A DNA stretch of 44,715 bases. Origin: a virus. Below are positions 7,050 to 14,849 of the stretch, in pieces (position 1 is the stretch's first letter; each line of letters starts with the position of its first letter). Position numbers and translations under genes: made by a program. Where the stretch lies: positions 1-44,715 of the IMG/VR virus record IMGVR_UViG_3300038441_001572. The stretch is one strand, 5' to 3'. The notes under the pieces were generated by a model. That model worked only from the letters and a program-made list of their open reading frames with translations, had not been told where the DNA came from and made no database searches.

Positions 7050-8345
7050 ATGAGTGCAGCAGTCCTCCCACTTGCTCAGAAGCCAGACCTCTTCGACTTG
7101 TACTTCGAATACACGAAGAACACTGAAGCGACAACCATTCACCACAGGTGGTCTATGGTTGGCTGTTTGAGTGCGCTTCTAGGTCGACAGGTTTGGCTTC
7201 CATTTGGTGAGTTCCGAATCTTCCCGAATCAGTACATCATGCTGATCGGGGAGAGCGGTGCGAGAAAGTCCACCGCGATCAAGATGGCGAAGAAGGTTCT
7301 CTCCGCGCACGGGTATAAGAACTTTAGTGCGGAGAAGACCACAAAGGAAAAGTTCCTCCTTGACTTGGAGGGGCTGGAAGAAGCGAGTGATGCAGAGGTT
7401 GCAAACACTCAGGTCATGCAGAATCTTGGCTTAGGAGATATTCATGCAAGCGAACCCAAAGAAGTCTTTATCGTTGCTGATGAGTTCAACGACTTCATGC
7501 GCACCGGGGACACCGAATTCCACAGCATGCTCGGGGCGTTGTGGGACTGGGACGATGAAACCAAAGGATACACACAGCGACTCAAGAACTCCAAGTCTGT
7601 GTCAATCTACCAGCCAACAATCAATTTGCTCGGAGGAAACACGCACGTCGGATTCGCAGATATGTTTCCTCCTGCGTCGCTTGGACAAGGCATCCTGAGT
7701 CGGATGCTGCTGATCTTTGCAGAACCGAGCGGGCGAAAGATTGCATTCCCTGAGCCTGCAGATGCAGCAATTCGTGCGCAGCTTTCAGGTCTTCTTACTC
7801 AGATCAAGGAGAAGATCCAAGGTCCGATGAAGATGACGGACAAAGCAAAGGACATGATGCAGACGATCTACAATAGCTATTCTGGTGTGACGGACATTCG
7901 ATTCAACAGCTACAACACCAGACGCTATACGCATCTTTGGAAGATGTGCATTCTGGTTGCCGCAGCGAGACTCAAGATGGAAGTGGGAGTTGCAGAGGTG
8001 CTCTATGCGAATACGGTTCTCGCCTACGCAGAACATTTCATGCCGAGAGCGCTCGGAGAATTCGGCAAGAGCAAGAACTCAGAAGTTGCAGGGAAGATTC
8101 TGCAGGTGCTGGAGAAAGCTGGACACGCACTCACTGTAGATCAGCTCTGGGAACAGGTTCAGAGCGACTTGGACAAGATGCAGGATCTTGCCTTGTTGCT
8201 GGAAGGTCTGAGACAGGCTGACAAGATTCAGTATGTCAAAGAGCTTAGGGCATTCATCCCTAAGAGAAAAGTCCTCAGCACGAAGGAAGTTTACGTGGAC
8301 TACAACTTGTTGAGGGAATTCAAAACCGTGAAGCTGGGAAACTAG
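7050..8345 (+). CDS. DUF3987-like replicative helicase/ATPase
   Basis: The protein is 431 aa with Walker A GESGARKST (G67 to T75, K73) and Walker B VFIVADE (D144, E145). The sequence around them (LLGGNTHVGFADMFPP, then GQGILSRMLLIFAEP) is typical of the DUF3987 family of phage and plasmid primase-helicase-like proteins. It lies 14 bp after the polymerase gene. A C-terminal region of about 90 residues is helical and may be a winged-helix-like DNA-binding part. No primase zinc finger or primase catalytic motif is seen, so any primase activity would have to come from elsewhere. Confidence 0.88.
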   Translation: MSAAVLPLAQKPDLFDLYFEYTKNTEATTIHHRWSMVGCLSALLGRQVWLPFGEFRIFPNQYIMLIGESGARKSTAIKMAKKVLSAHGYKNFSAEKTTKEKFLLDLEGLEEASDAEVANTQVMQNLGLGDIHASEPKEVFIVADEFNDFMRTGDTEFHSMLGALWDWDDETKGYTQRLKNSKSVSIYQPTINLLGGNTHVGFADMFPPASLGQGILSRMLLIFAEPSGRKIAFPEPADAAIRAQLSGLLTQIKEKIQGPMKMTDKAKDMMQTIYNSYSGVTDIRFNSYNTRRYTHLWKMCILVAAARLKMEVGVAEVLYANTVLAYAEHFMPRALGEFGKSKNSEVAGKILQVLEKAGHALTVDQLWEQVQSDLDKMQDLALLLEGLRQADKIQYVKELRAFIPKRKVLSTKEVYVDYNLLREFKTVKLGN

Positions 8346-8369
8346 CACTAGGATTCAGGAGAACACAGA

Positions 8370-8900
8370 ATGGAAGAAAGCTACTATGACAAATACAACA
8401 AGTTCGCGGATGCTTGCGACATTCCTCGAGGCACCATCGGTGGAGAGTTGGATGTCGCATCAATTCTCCTTGCTCACAGCCTCGTGGTTGAAGAGTGGGA
8501 ATTTGAAACCAAGACGGACCTTGCCAAGTATCTCGCTAGCCCTACGCTGGAGAATCTCGTGGAGGTGGCTGATGGAATTGCTGACACCATCTACGTCCTC
8601 TGTCAGCTTGCTCGTAGCATGGGCATCCCTCTTAACGGTGTATTTGATTGCGTCCAGTTCGCAAACATGTCCAAGGTAGGAGAGGATGGAAAGGTTCGGC
8701 GACGGGAAGATGGCAAGATCCTCAAGCCGGAAGGTTTCGTTCCTCCGAACGCAGCGATCTTCAAGCTGCTGCAGAAAGAGTTGGACCGGAAGTATCTGAG
8801 CGAGAATCCAACCCTGCAAGCAGACACCGGCTGGAAGATTCAAGCCGCCAAAGACGGTGTGACGGAAGCAGAAGACGTCGCATTCAAGCTGATGGACTAA
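8370..8900 (+). CDS. MazG-like all-alpha NTP pyrophosphohydrolase
   Basis: The protein is 176 aa. The N-terminal helices carry an acidic metal-binding pattern (LVVEEWEFE, then LVEVADGIADTIYV) and are followed by the tail block FANMSKVGEDGK, then DGKILKPEGFVPP. That tail is shared by phage MazG/PRA-PH-like enzymes. The family hydrolyses (d)NTPs or related nucleotides to monophosphate and pyrophosphate. In phages it is proposed to clean nucleotide pools or lower alarmone signals. It sits directly upstream of the Acb2-like sponge, so the two may form a nucleotide-signal countermeasure pair. That pairing is inference. Confidence 0.85.
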   Translation: MEESYYDKYNKFADACDIPRGTIGGELDVASILLAHSLVVEEWEFETKTDLAKYLASPTLENLVEVADGIADTIYVLCQLARSMGIPLNGVFDCVQFANMSKVGEDGKVRRREDGKILKPEGFVPPNAAIFKLLQKELDRKYLSENPTLQADTGWKIQAAKDGVTEAEDVAFKLMD

Positions 8901-8910
8901 GGAGAAAGAC

Positions 8911-9234
8911 ATGGACAATCAACATCGCCAGATCAAAGGCTACCGAGAGCTGGACAGCCAAGAGATCTACCTGATGAACAAGGTGAAGAGCCTTGGTGCA
9001 GAATTGGATGCGGCACTGAAGGAAGTGAAAGCATTCAACGATGACCGCTACCAGGAAGCGGAGCGGCGTTCCAACTCAAGTGACCAGACGGAAGAGCAGG
9101 TGCGAATCGCAAACGATGTTCTTGCAAATCACCACTACGCAGAACCGAATCGCTGGACTGCAATGGCACGAACTCAGTTTCAAACGGGTCTGATGTACTT
9201 GACTCGGGCAGTAGCGAAACCTGAGTTCCTCTGA
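8911..9234 (+). CDS. acb2: Acb2/Tad1-type cyclic-nucleotide sponge (anti-CBASS)
   Basis: The ATG at 8911 follows AAGGAGAAAGAC. The 107-aa protein begins MDNQHRQIKGYREL and continues with EIYLMNKVKSLG. It ends with NRWTAMARTQFQTG, then MYLTRAVAKPEF. These two blocks are the hallmark of the Acb2/Tad1 helical-hairpin family (DUF7681). Members form hexamers that sequester cyclic di- and trinucleotides made by CBASS or Thoeris-like immune systems. The middle insert (about residues 43-78) is longer than in the compact Acb2 proteins I know of and is polar, so it may be flexible or change partner choice. It is the last gene of the rightward arm, before a terminator. Which ligand it binds cannot be read from the sequence. 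Confidence 0.88.
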   Translation: MDNQHRQIKGYRELDSQEIYLMNKVKSLGAELDAALKEVKAFNDDRYQEAERRSNSSDQTEEQVRIANDVLANHHYAEPNRWTAMARTQFQTGLMYLTRAVAKPEFL

Positions 9235-9253
9235 ACACAGCGCGCGAAAAACT

Positions 9254-9289
9254 AATCCCTCAACGGCCTAGTGCCTGCGAGGGATTTTT
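9254..9289 (+). terminator. Intrinsic terminator of the rightward arm
   Basis: AATCCCTC (9254-9261) pairs with GAGGGATT (9279-9286), and a T-run follows (9285-9289). It lies 20 bases after the acb2 stop, and a copy of the word TGAACACAGCGC lies immediately upstream at 9232. It ends the rightward transcript at the point where the two arms converge. Confidence 0.88.
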
Positions 9290-9308
9290 CACGTCCAGAA
9301 TTTAGTCG

Positions 9309-9334
9309 AAAAAAGACCCCGCCGAAGCGGGGCT
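9309..9334 (-). terminator. Intrinsic terminator of the leftward arm
   Basis: On the minus strand CCCCGC, TTCG tetraloop and GCGGGG (9332 down to 9317) are followed by TCTTTTTT. It lies about 40 bases beyond the stop of the last leftward gene and faces the rightward terminator, insulating the two arms. Confidence 0.92.
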
Positions 9335-9372
9335 CAAGGAGGACACAGGCAGAAACTTGTTTCTAGATCTTC

Positions 9373-9762
9373 TTACAGGTAGGTGAGAACGCCACCATCT
9401 TGCACCCAGTTGGTTCCGTTGAACACGAAACTGGTAGTGCCGGATTGGTTGGCAGTGCCAGCAGCATCCGCACCTTTCTTGAAGATCGCATTCCAAGTCA
9501 CGACACGACCGCCCGTTGCATCTTGGCGGAAGTTGAACGTGAGTCGCATGCCAACTCGGGCACCAATCGGAGCACCAATGGTTTGAGCACCAGTCAGAAT
9601 GCCCATCACGATGGTTGTGAAGGCGTACTGCAGCGTAGGAGTATAGCTCGCAGCGTAGACTGGAGTGATCGTGCCCTGCAGAAGCTGAGCTTCACTGGTC
9701 GTATTGGCCCAGTTGTTTGCCGTGGTGTCGAGAAGTTGCTGTGCTTGTTCAAGTTGAGACAT
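9373..9762 (-). CDS. Putative virion or receptor-binding-like protein, 129 aa
   Basis: The start is the ATG at 9762, with AAAGGA upstream on the minus strand. An in-frame TTG at 9777 overlaps that site. After a short helical N-terminus the protein is beta-rich. Its second half (MRLTFNFRQDATGGRVVTWN, then FVFNGTNWVQDG) has the pattern of a small module often found at the C-terminus of phage tail or fibre proteins. It is the last gene of the leftward arm, next to the ejection proteins. I infer a surface or accessory virion protein. Confidence 0.75.
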   Translation of the reverse strand: MSQLEQAQQLLDTTANNWANTTSEAQLLQGTITPVYAASYTPTLQYAFTTIVMGILTGAQTIGAPIGARVGMRLTFNFRQDATGGRVVTWNAIFKKGADAAGTANQSGTTSFVFNGTNWVQDGGVLTYL

Positions 9763-9803
9763 GATAAGTCCTTTCAAGGAGGAAGTTGTGAGAGGAGAGA
9801 TTC

Positions 9804-12800
9804 CTACTCGGGGAGGGAACTAGGTGCTTCAGCGAGAGTTGAATAGTCCTGCAGAGGCTCTCCACCCATGAGAGCTTGCATCTTCTTGCCGTAGGGAGAG
9901 CCAACCTTCTGTGCCATCTGGTTCACCACGGAAGTGTTGGCATCGCGACTCCAGCGTTGGAGAGAACTGGAGAAGGTTTCGATCCGTCCACCGCTCTTGG
10001 CGTAAGAACTCATGAAGTCTTCCATGTCTTCTGCATCTGGCATCTGATTGTTGCTGAGTTTAGTCTTGACTGCCTGACCAAGAGCATCAATCTTTGCCCG
10101 ATCCATTGCTTCGTAGGACTTGTTGCGATAGAGCTGATTCAGCGCGACTGCTTCGTCCATCGGACGTGCACCCATAAGGCGCGGAATCCCACCGAAATTC
10201 ATCACGCGATCTGGAATCCGTGCAAGCATGCTTGTCGTCTCCAGGTCATTCGCAGAAGAAATCAGACTGCCTTTCCCAGTAGTGGTTTGACCCGCCAGAA
10301 GTTGCGCAAATCCTGCAAGCGGTCGATTCCAACCTTGATGCTCCAACGCTTGCAACATAGAAGAGCTTACATCCGCACCCTGTGCCACCTGACGGCCGAA
10401 TCCTGCCACCGCTCCTGCAAGTTTGATACTCGCAGAGACAGCTGGAATGTCAACAGGATTGATCGGGAGAATGGAAAGATGACGAGGATTGATGTCGCCA
10501 CGAGAATAGAGCGCAGGTGCCTTCTCTCCAAAGAGCGGGAAAGCGCTTGCAGTTCCATAGAGCATCCAATCTCCAAGCTCCTTGTTCGCAGCGGGCAGGA
10601 AACTGTACGCATCTGTGTGGCTGGTATTTCCACTCGCACTGCCGATCAGATGCTGATTGATGGCATCGAAGAATGGCAGACCATTCATCCCATAGATGGA
10701 GCTTTGCAGTCCAGCAAAGGTAAGGAGCGCTCGCTTATTTCGATCTTCCATGTGTCGGAAGAGTTGCTGCAGCACGTTGAACGCATAAGTCTGGAAAAGA
10801 CCAACTGCCGCTCCGGTAGTTCCTTGGAATACCACCGGGCGTTGGCTAGAGATGTAGTTTCCTTGGACGCGATTGACGAAGGACGAAATGTACGCATTTT
10901 GTTCCTTAAGATCCATGATCCCCTTAGCAACCAGAGGATCGCTCAGTTGTCGCATGACATCTGCAGAGACAAAGCGAGTGAACTCTTCAGAGAACGTGTT
11001 CCCTGTGATCTTTGCACCCTTCTCAATCGCTGCATTCACCTTGCCATTCCACTCATCGAACTTCCGATTCGGAACGTAGGCAAGATCATCAAGCACTTCA
11101 TGGTAGAGCGTGGCAACATCCTTGATGTCACCATTGGCCTTGTACCGCGCGATCAGCGCTTCCTTGTCTGCGCCGAAAAAGTTCTTAACCGCTTGGCCCA
11201 ACAGCTTAGTTGTTGAGGGAACAGCACCTTCAGCGCCTGGAACTTTCACGCTGGTGAGCTGACCGAGTGCACCAACAAGTTCAGGATCGCGTGCTGCAAG
11301 CGCCCGAATACTCGCCAACTCTGTGCCCAGCATGATCGGAGTGCTGATCACGTTCACAAGCGAGTTAGCAAAGTCAAACCGCAAGACAGTCGTGGCGAGC
11401 CACATGTTTGCCTTTTGGAATGCGATCTTGATTGCGTTCTTCGGCACCTTCTCATTGGCGACAAGATAGTCCTCCATGGTTTTGTAGGGCGCATTCAGCC
11501 CCACATCTTCCATGAGTTTGTTGGCCTTGTCCAGACTCGCAAGATCCTTCCCCTTGCTGCCGCGGAATTCGCTCCACAAGTCATCCAGCACAGAGTAAGT
11601 CTTCGTGCCGATCTTGTCCACGAACTCGTTAAGAGAATCAAGCAGCGGGAACTCTCCTTGCTTGGAGATGTTCAGGGCAGTCTTGATGTAGTCTCCAAAG
11701 GGATCCTGAATTCCCTTGCGAGCAGCGAACATACCTTTGGCAACAGAAGTAGACGCGGATTGAAACTGCTCCGAGAGAAAGCTGAGTTCACTAAAGAACT
11801 GCCGATGCTTGACTTGAACGGCTGATCGAACAAGATTGTCGCTTGCATTCCCGTGCCACCGTACATAGTCTTCGAGTACGTTTTCAGCACGTGTTTCAGG
11901 AAAGAAATCTCCCAGGACACCCTGTCGCTGCAGCTGGCTGTTGACTTTGCTTTCGTTGATCTGCATGCTGTAGTCATACTCACCTCGTGCTTTGAAGAAC
12001 TTCGCAGTGTCTTGCTTGAAGATGACTTCATAGTCGTCTCCAACCTTGCTGGCCAGCTGACGAAGTTGCTCTTCATTCTTCGCCGTAATCATGGCAAGAT
12101 CAGTGCTCGCACCGATCCGCTCCTTCGTCCGCACGAATGCGAAGAAAGGATAGCGACGCGTATCGACTGGAGGAACATAGACGCTGCGAGCATCCAGCTC
12201 CCGTGAAATTCCAGTGGCATTGAGCAAGCTCGTTTGCTTCTGAATTCGCTCTGCATTCAAGCCAGTGGAATTCTCCAGGAAGTCTGCAACTTTCGAGTCC
12301 TTGATTCGATACTCGCCAGCGATCTTCTGGTCCGGAGTTCCTTGCGCCTTCACGTAGTTGATGGCATCGTCAAGATCATCCACCTTTCCCGACTCGAAGA
12401 GCTTCACAGCTTCACGATCCACGAGGCGGACTTGATCGCTGAATTCATCTCGCACCATGTAGTAGCGACGGGAGTCTCGACGCAGCGCAGTCGTCAGAAC
12501 ACCAAGTTCCGCGGCTGCATCCACAGAGTCTCGAATCGCATTCACATTCGGAGCGAGCTGCTGGATCGTTGCATCTCTCCACTTCTGGCTCACCAATGCA
12601 GTCTGCTTACCAGTGTCCTGGACAAAGAGTTCTGCTTGCCGACCGTAGTCTGCATTGCTCGCACCAAACGCTTTCGCACCTGCACCTTGCTCACTCACGC
12701 CCTGAATGAGATCCTTCGGCGCGTTGAGGAACCGTTCTGCATCATCTCCCATCACCGCACCGAATGCATTGTCGCTTTCGTTCTGACGGATCTTGAGAGA

Positions 12801-14840
12801 GTAGTGGTGACCAAGAACAGCAGTAGAGTAGTGGTTGGGACCAACACTGCCGCCCTGATAGATGGCTTGCTTCGCGCCCATGTCCCATTCAACTTGAACG
12901 GTCTGCGGCTTGAAGTACGCACTCAGGTCTCGACCTTCCGCCAGAAGTTGGCGACTCTGCCCGAAGTTGTTCGAGATGGCATCCTCCACCCACTGGCGAC
13001 TTCCGTTCACAGCGGTGGAGATTTCTCGAATGTCATAGCCCTTGATCTCCTTGCCAAGCTCACGCTCCATCCACTCCAGCTTCAGGCCCTGAATGTACTC
13101 TCCAGAGTTCACCAGATCCGAAAGCGGAATGAGTCTTCCATCCTCCAGCTTGATCTTCACCAAGTCAGAGTTCTGGTAGTTCTGGGGCAGATTGCGGGCA
13201 CGTTCCAGCAGCGGAAAATCATCCCATGCAATCGTCTTGTTCTTGAAGTAGACATCATCAAGTTCTCGCGCCCACATGAAGCGAGCGCTGGCATCGAGAG
13301 AACTCGTCTTCAAGCTGGCTTTCACACTCTCTGCCTGCTCAAAGACTTTCTTCCCGATCTTGACTCCACTCGTTCCCAAATGGGTGAAGTCTCCAGCCTT
13401 CTTCATCAGGTCGGCGCCAGTGAGAACCACGTCTCCACTGAGACTTCCAGTCTCCAGATCAAGATAGAAGTTGGTCTTCAGTGCCTGATCGGGAGTCTTG
13501 CTGATTACTTGAGACTTTGGATTGATGGCGAGCTTTCCAGACTTCGTGAAGACTGCATCGTAGCCTGCTTCGAATGCCTCATCTGCATCATCGAACCCCA
13601 TTCTAGCAACACTTCCAAACTTAATTTGGCGGGGATCGTCAGTCTTGAGGTAGTAAGCTTGTTTTCCAGTTCCCTTTCCACGCACGTCAGAGAACAGGTC
13701 ATCAAGTCCTTTGGGAGAGTCCGTAATGAAGAATTGTTTCGGGGCGATTGCAGTTGCAGAATCTTCCGCGAGTGGCGTGACACGTTTGACTCCTTGAAGA
13801 TAGCCGAGCACTTCATCCGCAAGATCATCTTGACTCCGGCCAGCTGCACGGCCAGTCTTGATCTTGTCCGCAATGAACTTGAACATCGCCTGACCCGTAA
13901 CTTCCCCACCTTCAGCAAGCTCATTGAACTTGAGAGCAAGCGTGTCGATTGCAACTTTCTGGGTTCGATCCGCGATGTTCTTGAATGCCTCTCCTGTGTC
14001 CAGCACACGCATCTTCCCCTTTCCTCCGATGTCGAAAGCAAAGTTCGTGTTGAAGAAGTCATCAGGCAGTCGCACGATGTTCTCTGCGAAGATTGCAGTT
14101 TCATCACCCTTGCTGAGACCGAGTTTGACAGGATCAAAGACCGTGTCGAAGAGGCGGCGATTCCCTTCAATCTTCAGCTGCGCCTGCTTCAGAATTCCTC
14201 GCGTGCCCGCGTGCTCAAGAATCCCGCCGATCGCTCCACCGAACAAAGCACCAGTGGCCACGTTCTTTGCGAAGTCTCCGAAGTCGTCTCCTTCAAAGAT
14301 CGGGGAATCATTCATCGTCGCCACGATGGCAAGTTCTGCTGCAGCACTCGTCAGAGTCTGATCTGCAAGCGCCCAGCCAAGTTGAGCACGTTTCGCACTC
14401 GTGACTGCAGACGTGACGCTGCCGCCAGACTTTGCCAACTCTGCAAAGGCACGCTCGAAATAGAGATCCTTCCGGCTCGTGGTCAGATTCAATGCGCGCC
14501 CGATCGGACCCAACGCAGTGCCACTCTGAGCGAGCTTCAGTCCTTTGACTCCAAGCGCCCCTGGAACCAAACTAGCACCGACAAAGCCAGCCACATCAAC
14601 AACTTCCTTGTTGTCGTTGTAGTAGTCTCCCCACGAGGCATCGTACTGCCGAATGGTCTTCTCCGTGTCTAGTGCTTCTTTTCCTGCGTAGTCCAAGCCT
14701 GTGTTGTAGATGGAAAGCGCACCAGAAACAACAGCGGATGGAATCCCCTTCGAGATACCGTCCTCCAGACGAGAGAAGAAACCGCTCTGTCCATCAATTG
14801 TGTCTGATGCCAAAACCACTGGCGAGTCATAGTCTGCCAT
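9804..14840 (-). CDS. Large internal virion (DNA-ejection) protein, 1678 aa
   Basis: This is the longest gene, starting at the ATG at 14840 with AAGGAG upstream. The protein is a mix of long helices and Ala/Gly-rich hydrophobic stretches (for example GFVGASLVPGALGVKG and ATGALFGGAIGGIL) that could insert in membranes. Its size, its place at the end of the structural block and its adjacency to a transglycosylase-bearing protein match the core proteins that podoviruses such as T7 eject to form a DNA channel. I see no lytic enzyme motif in it. The role is inferred from size, composition and context. Confidence 0.82.
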   Translation of the reverse strand: MADYDSPVVLASDTIDGQSGFFSRLEDGISKGIPSAVVSGALSIYNTGLDYAGKEALDTEKTIRQYDASWGDYYNDNKEVVDVAGFVGASLVPGALGVKGLKLAQSGTALGPIGRALNLTTSRKDLYFERAFAELAKSGGSVTSAVTSAKRAQLGWALADQTLTSAAAELAIVATMNDSPIFEGDDFGDFAKNVATGALFGGAIGGILEHAGTRGILKQAQLKIEGNRRLFDTVFDPVKLGLSKGDETAIFAENIVRLPDDFFNTNFAFDIGGKGKMRVLDTGEAFKNIADRTQKVAIDTLALKFNELAEGGEVTGQAMFKFIADKIKTGRAAGRSQDDLADEVLGYLQGVKRVTPLAEDSATAIAPKQFFITDSPKGLDDLFSDVRGKGTGKQAYYLKTDDPRQIKFGSVARMGFDDADEAFEAGYDAVFTKSGKLAINPKSQVISKTPDQALKTNFYLDLETGSLSGDVVLTGADLMKKAGDFTHLGTSGVKIGKKVFEQAESVKASLKTSSLDASARFMWARELDDVYFKNKTIAWDDFPLLERARNLPQNYQNSDLVKIKLEDGRLIPLSDLVNSGEYIQGLKLEWMERELGKEIKGYDIREISTAVNGSRQWVEDAISNNFGQSRQLLAEGRDLSAYFKPQTVQVEWDMGAKQAIYQGGSVGPNHYSTAVLGHHYSLKIRQNESDNAFGAVMGDDAERFLNAPKDLIQGVSEQGAGAKAFGASNADYGRQAELFVQDTGKQTALVSQKWRDATIQQLAPNVNAIRDSVDAAAELGVLTTALRRDSRRYYMVRDEFSDQVRLVDREAVKLFESGKVDDLDDAINYVKAQGTPDQKIAGEYRIKDSKVADFLENSTGLNAERIQKQTSLLNATGISRELDARSVYVPPVDTRRYPFFAFVRTKERIGASTDLAMITAKNEEQLRQLASKVGDDYEVIFKQDTAKFFKARGEYDYSMQINESKVNSQLQRQGVLGDFFPETRAENVLEDYVRWHGNASDNLVRSAVQVKHRQFFSELSFLSEQFQSASTSVAKGMFAARKGIQDPFGDYIKTALNISKQGEFPLLDSLNEFVDKIGTKTYSVLDDLWSEFRGSKGKDLASLDKANKLMEDVGLNAPYKTMEDYLVANEKVPKNAIKIAFQKANMWLATTVLRFDFANSLVNVISTPIMLGTELASIRALAARDPELVGALGQLTSVKVPGAEGAVPSTTKLLGQAVKNFFGADKEALIARYKANGDIKDVATLYHEVLDDLAYVPNRKFDEWNGKVNAAIEKGAKITGNTFSEEFTRFVSADVMRQLSDPLVAKGIMDLKEQNAYISSFVNRVQGNYISSQRPVVFQGTTGAAVGLFQTYAFNVLQQLFRHMEDRNKRALLTFAGLQSSIYGMNGLPFFDAINQHLIGSASGNTSHTDAYSFLPAANKELGDWMLYGTASAFPLFGEKAPALYSRGDINPRHLSILPINPVDIPAVSASIKLAGAVAGFGRQVAQGADVSSSMLQALEHQGWNRPLAGFAQLLAGQTTTGKGSLISSANDLETTSMLARIPDRVMNFGGIPRLMGARPMDEAVALNQLYRNKSYEAMDRAKIDALGQAVKTKLSNNQMPDAEDMEDFMSSYAKSGGRIETFSSSLQRWSRDANTSVVNQMAQKVGSPYGKKMQALMGGEPLQDYSTLAEAPSSLPE

Positions 14841-14849
14841 GAAATCTCC

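Noticed and set aside
9876-11216. 446-aa open frame on the plus strand
   Set aside because: Antisense shadow of the same 1678-aa gene with no start signal or domain.
12234-14672. 812-aa open frame on the plus strand
   Set aside because: It lies wholly opposite the 1678-aa ejection-protein gene, has no ribosome site, has a Cys/His/Arg/Leu-rich composition typical of antisense frames, and runs against the direction of the arm.
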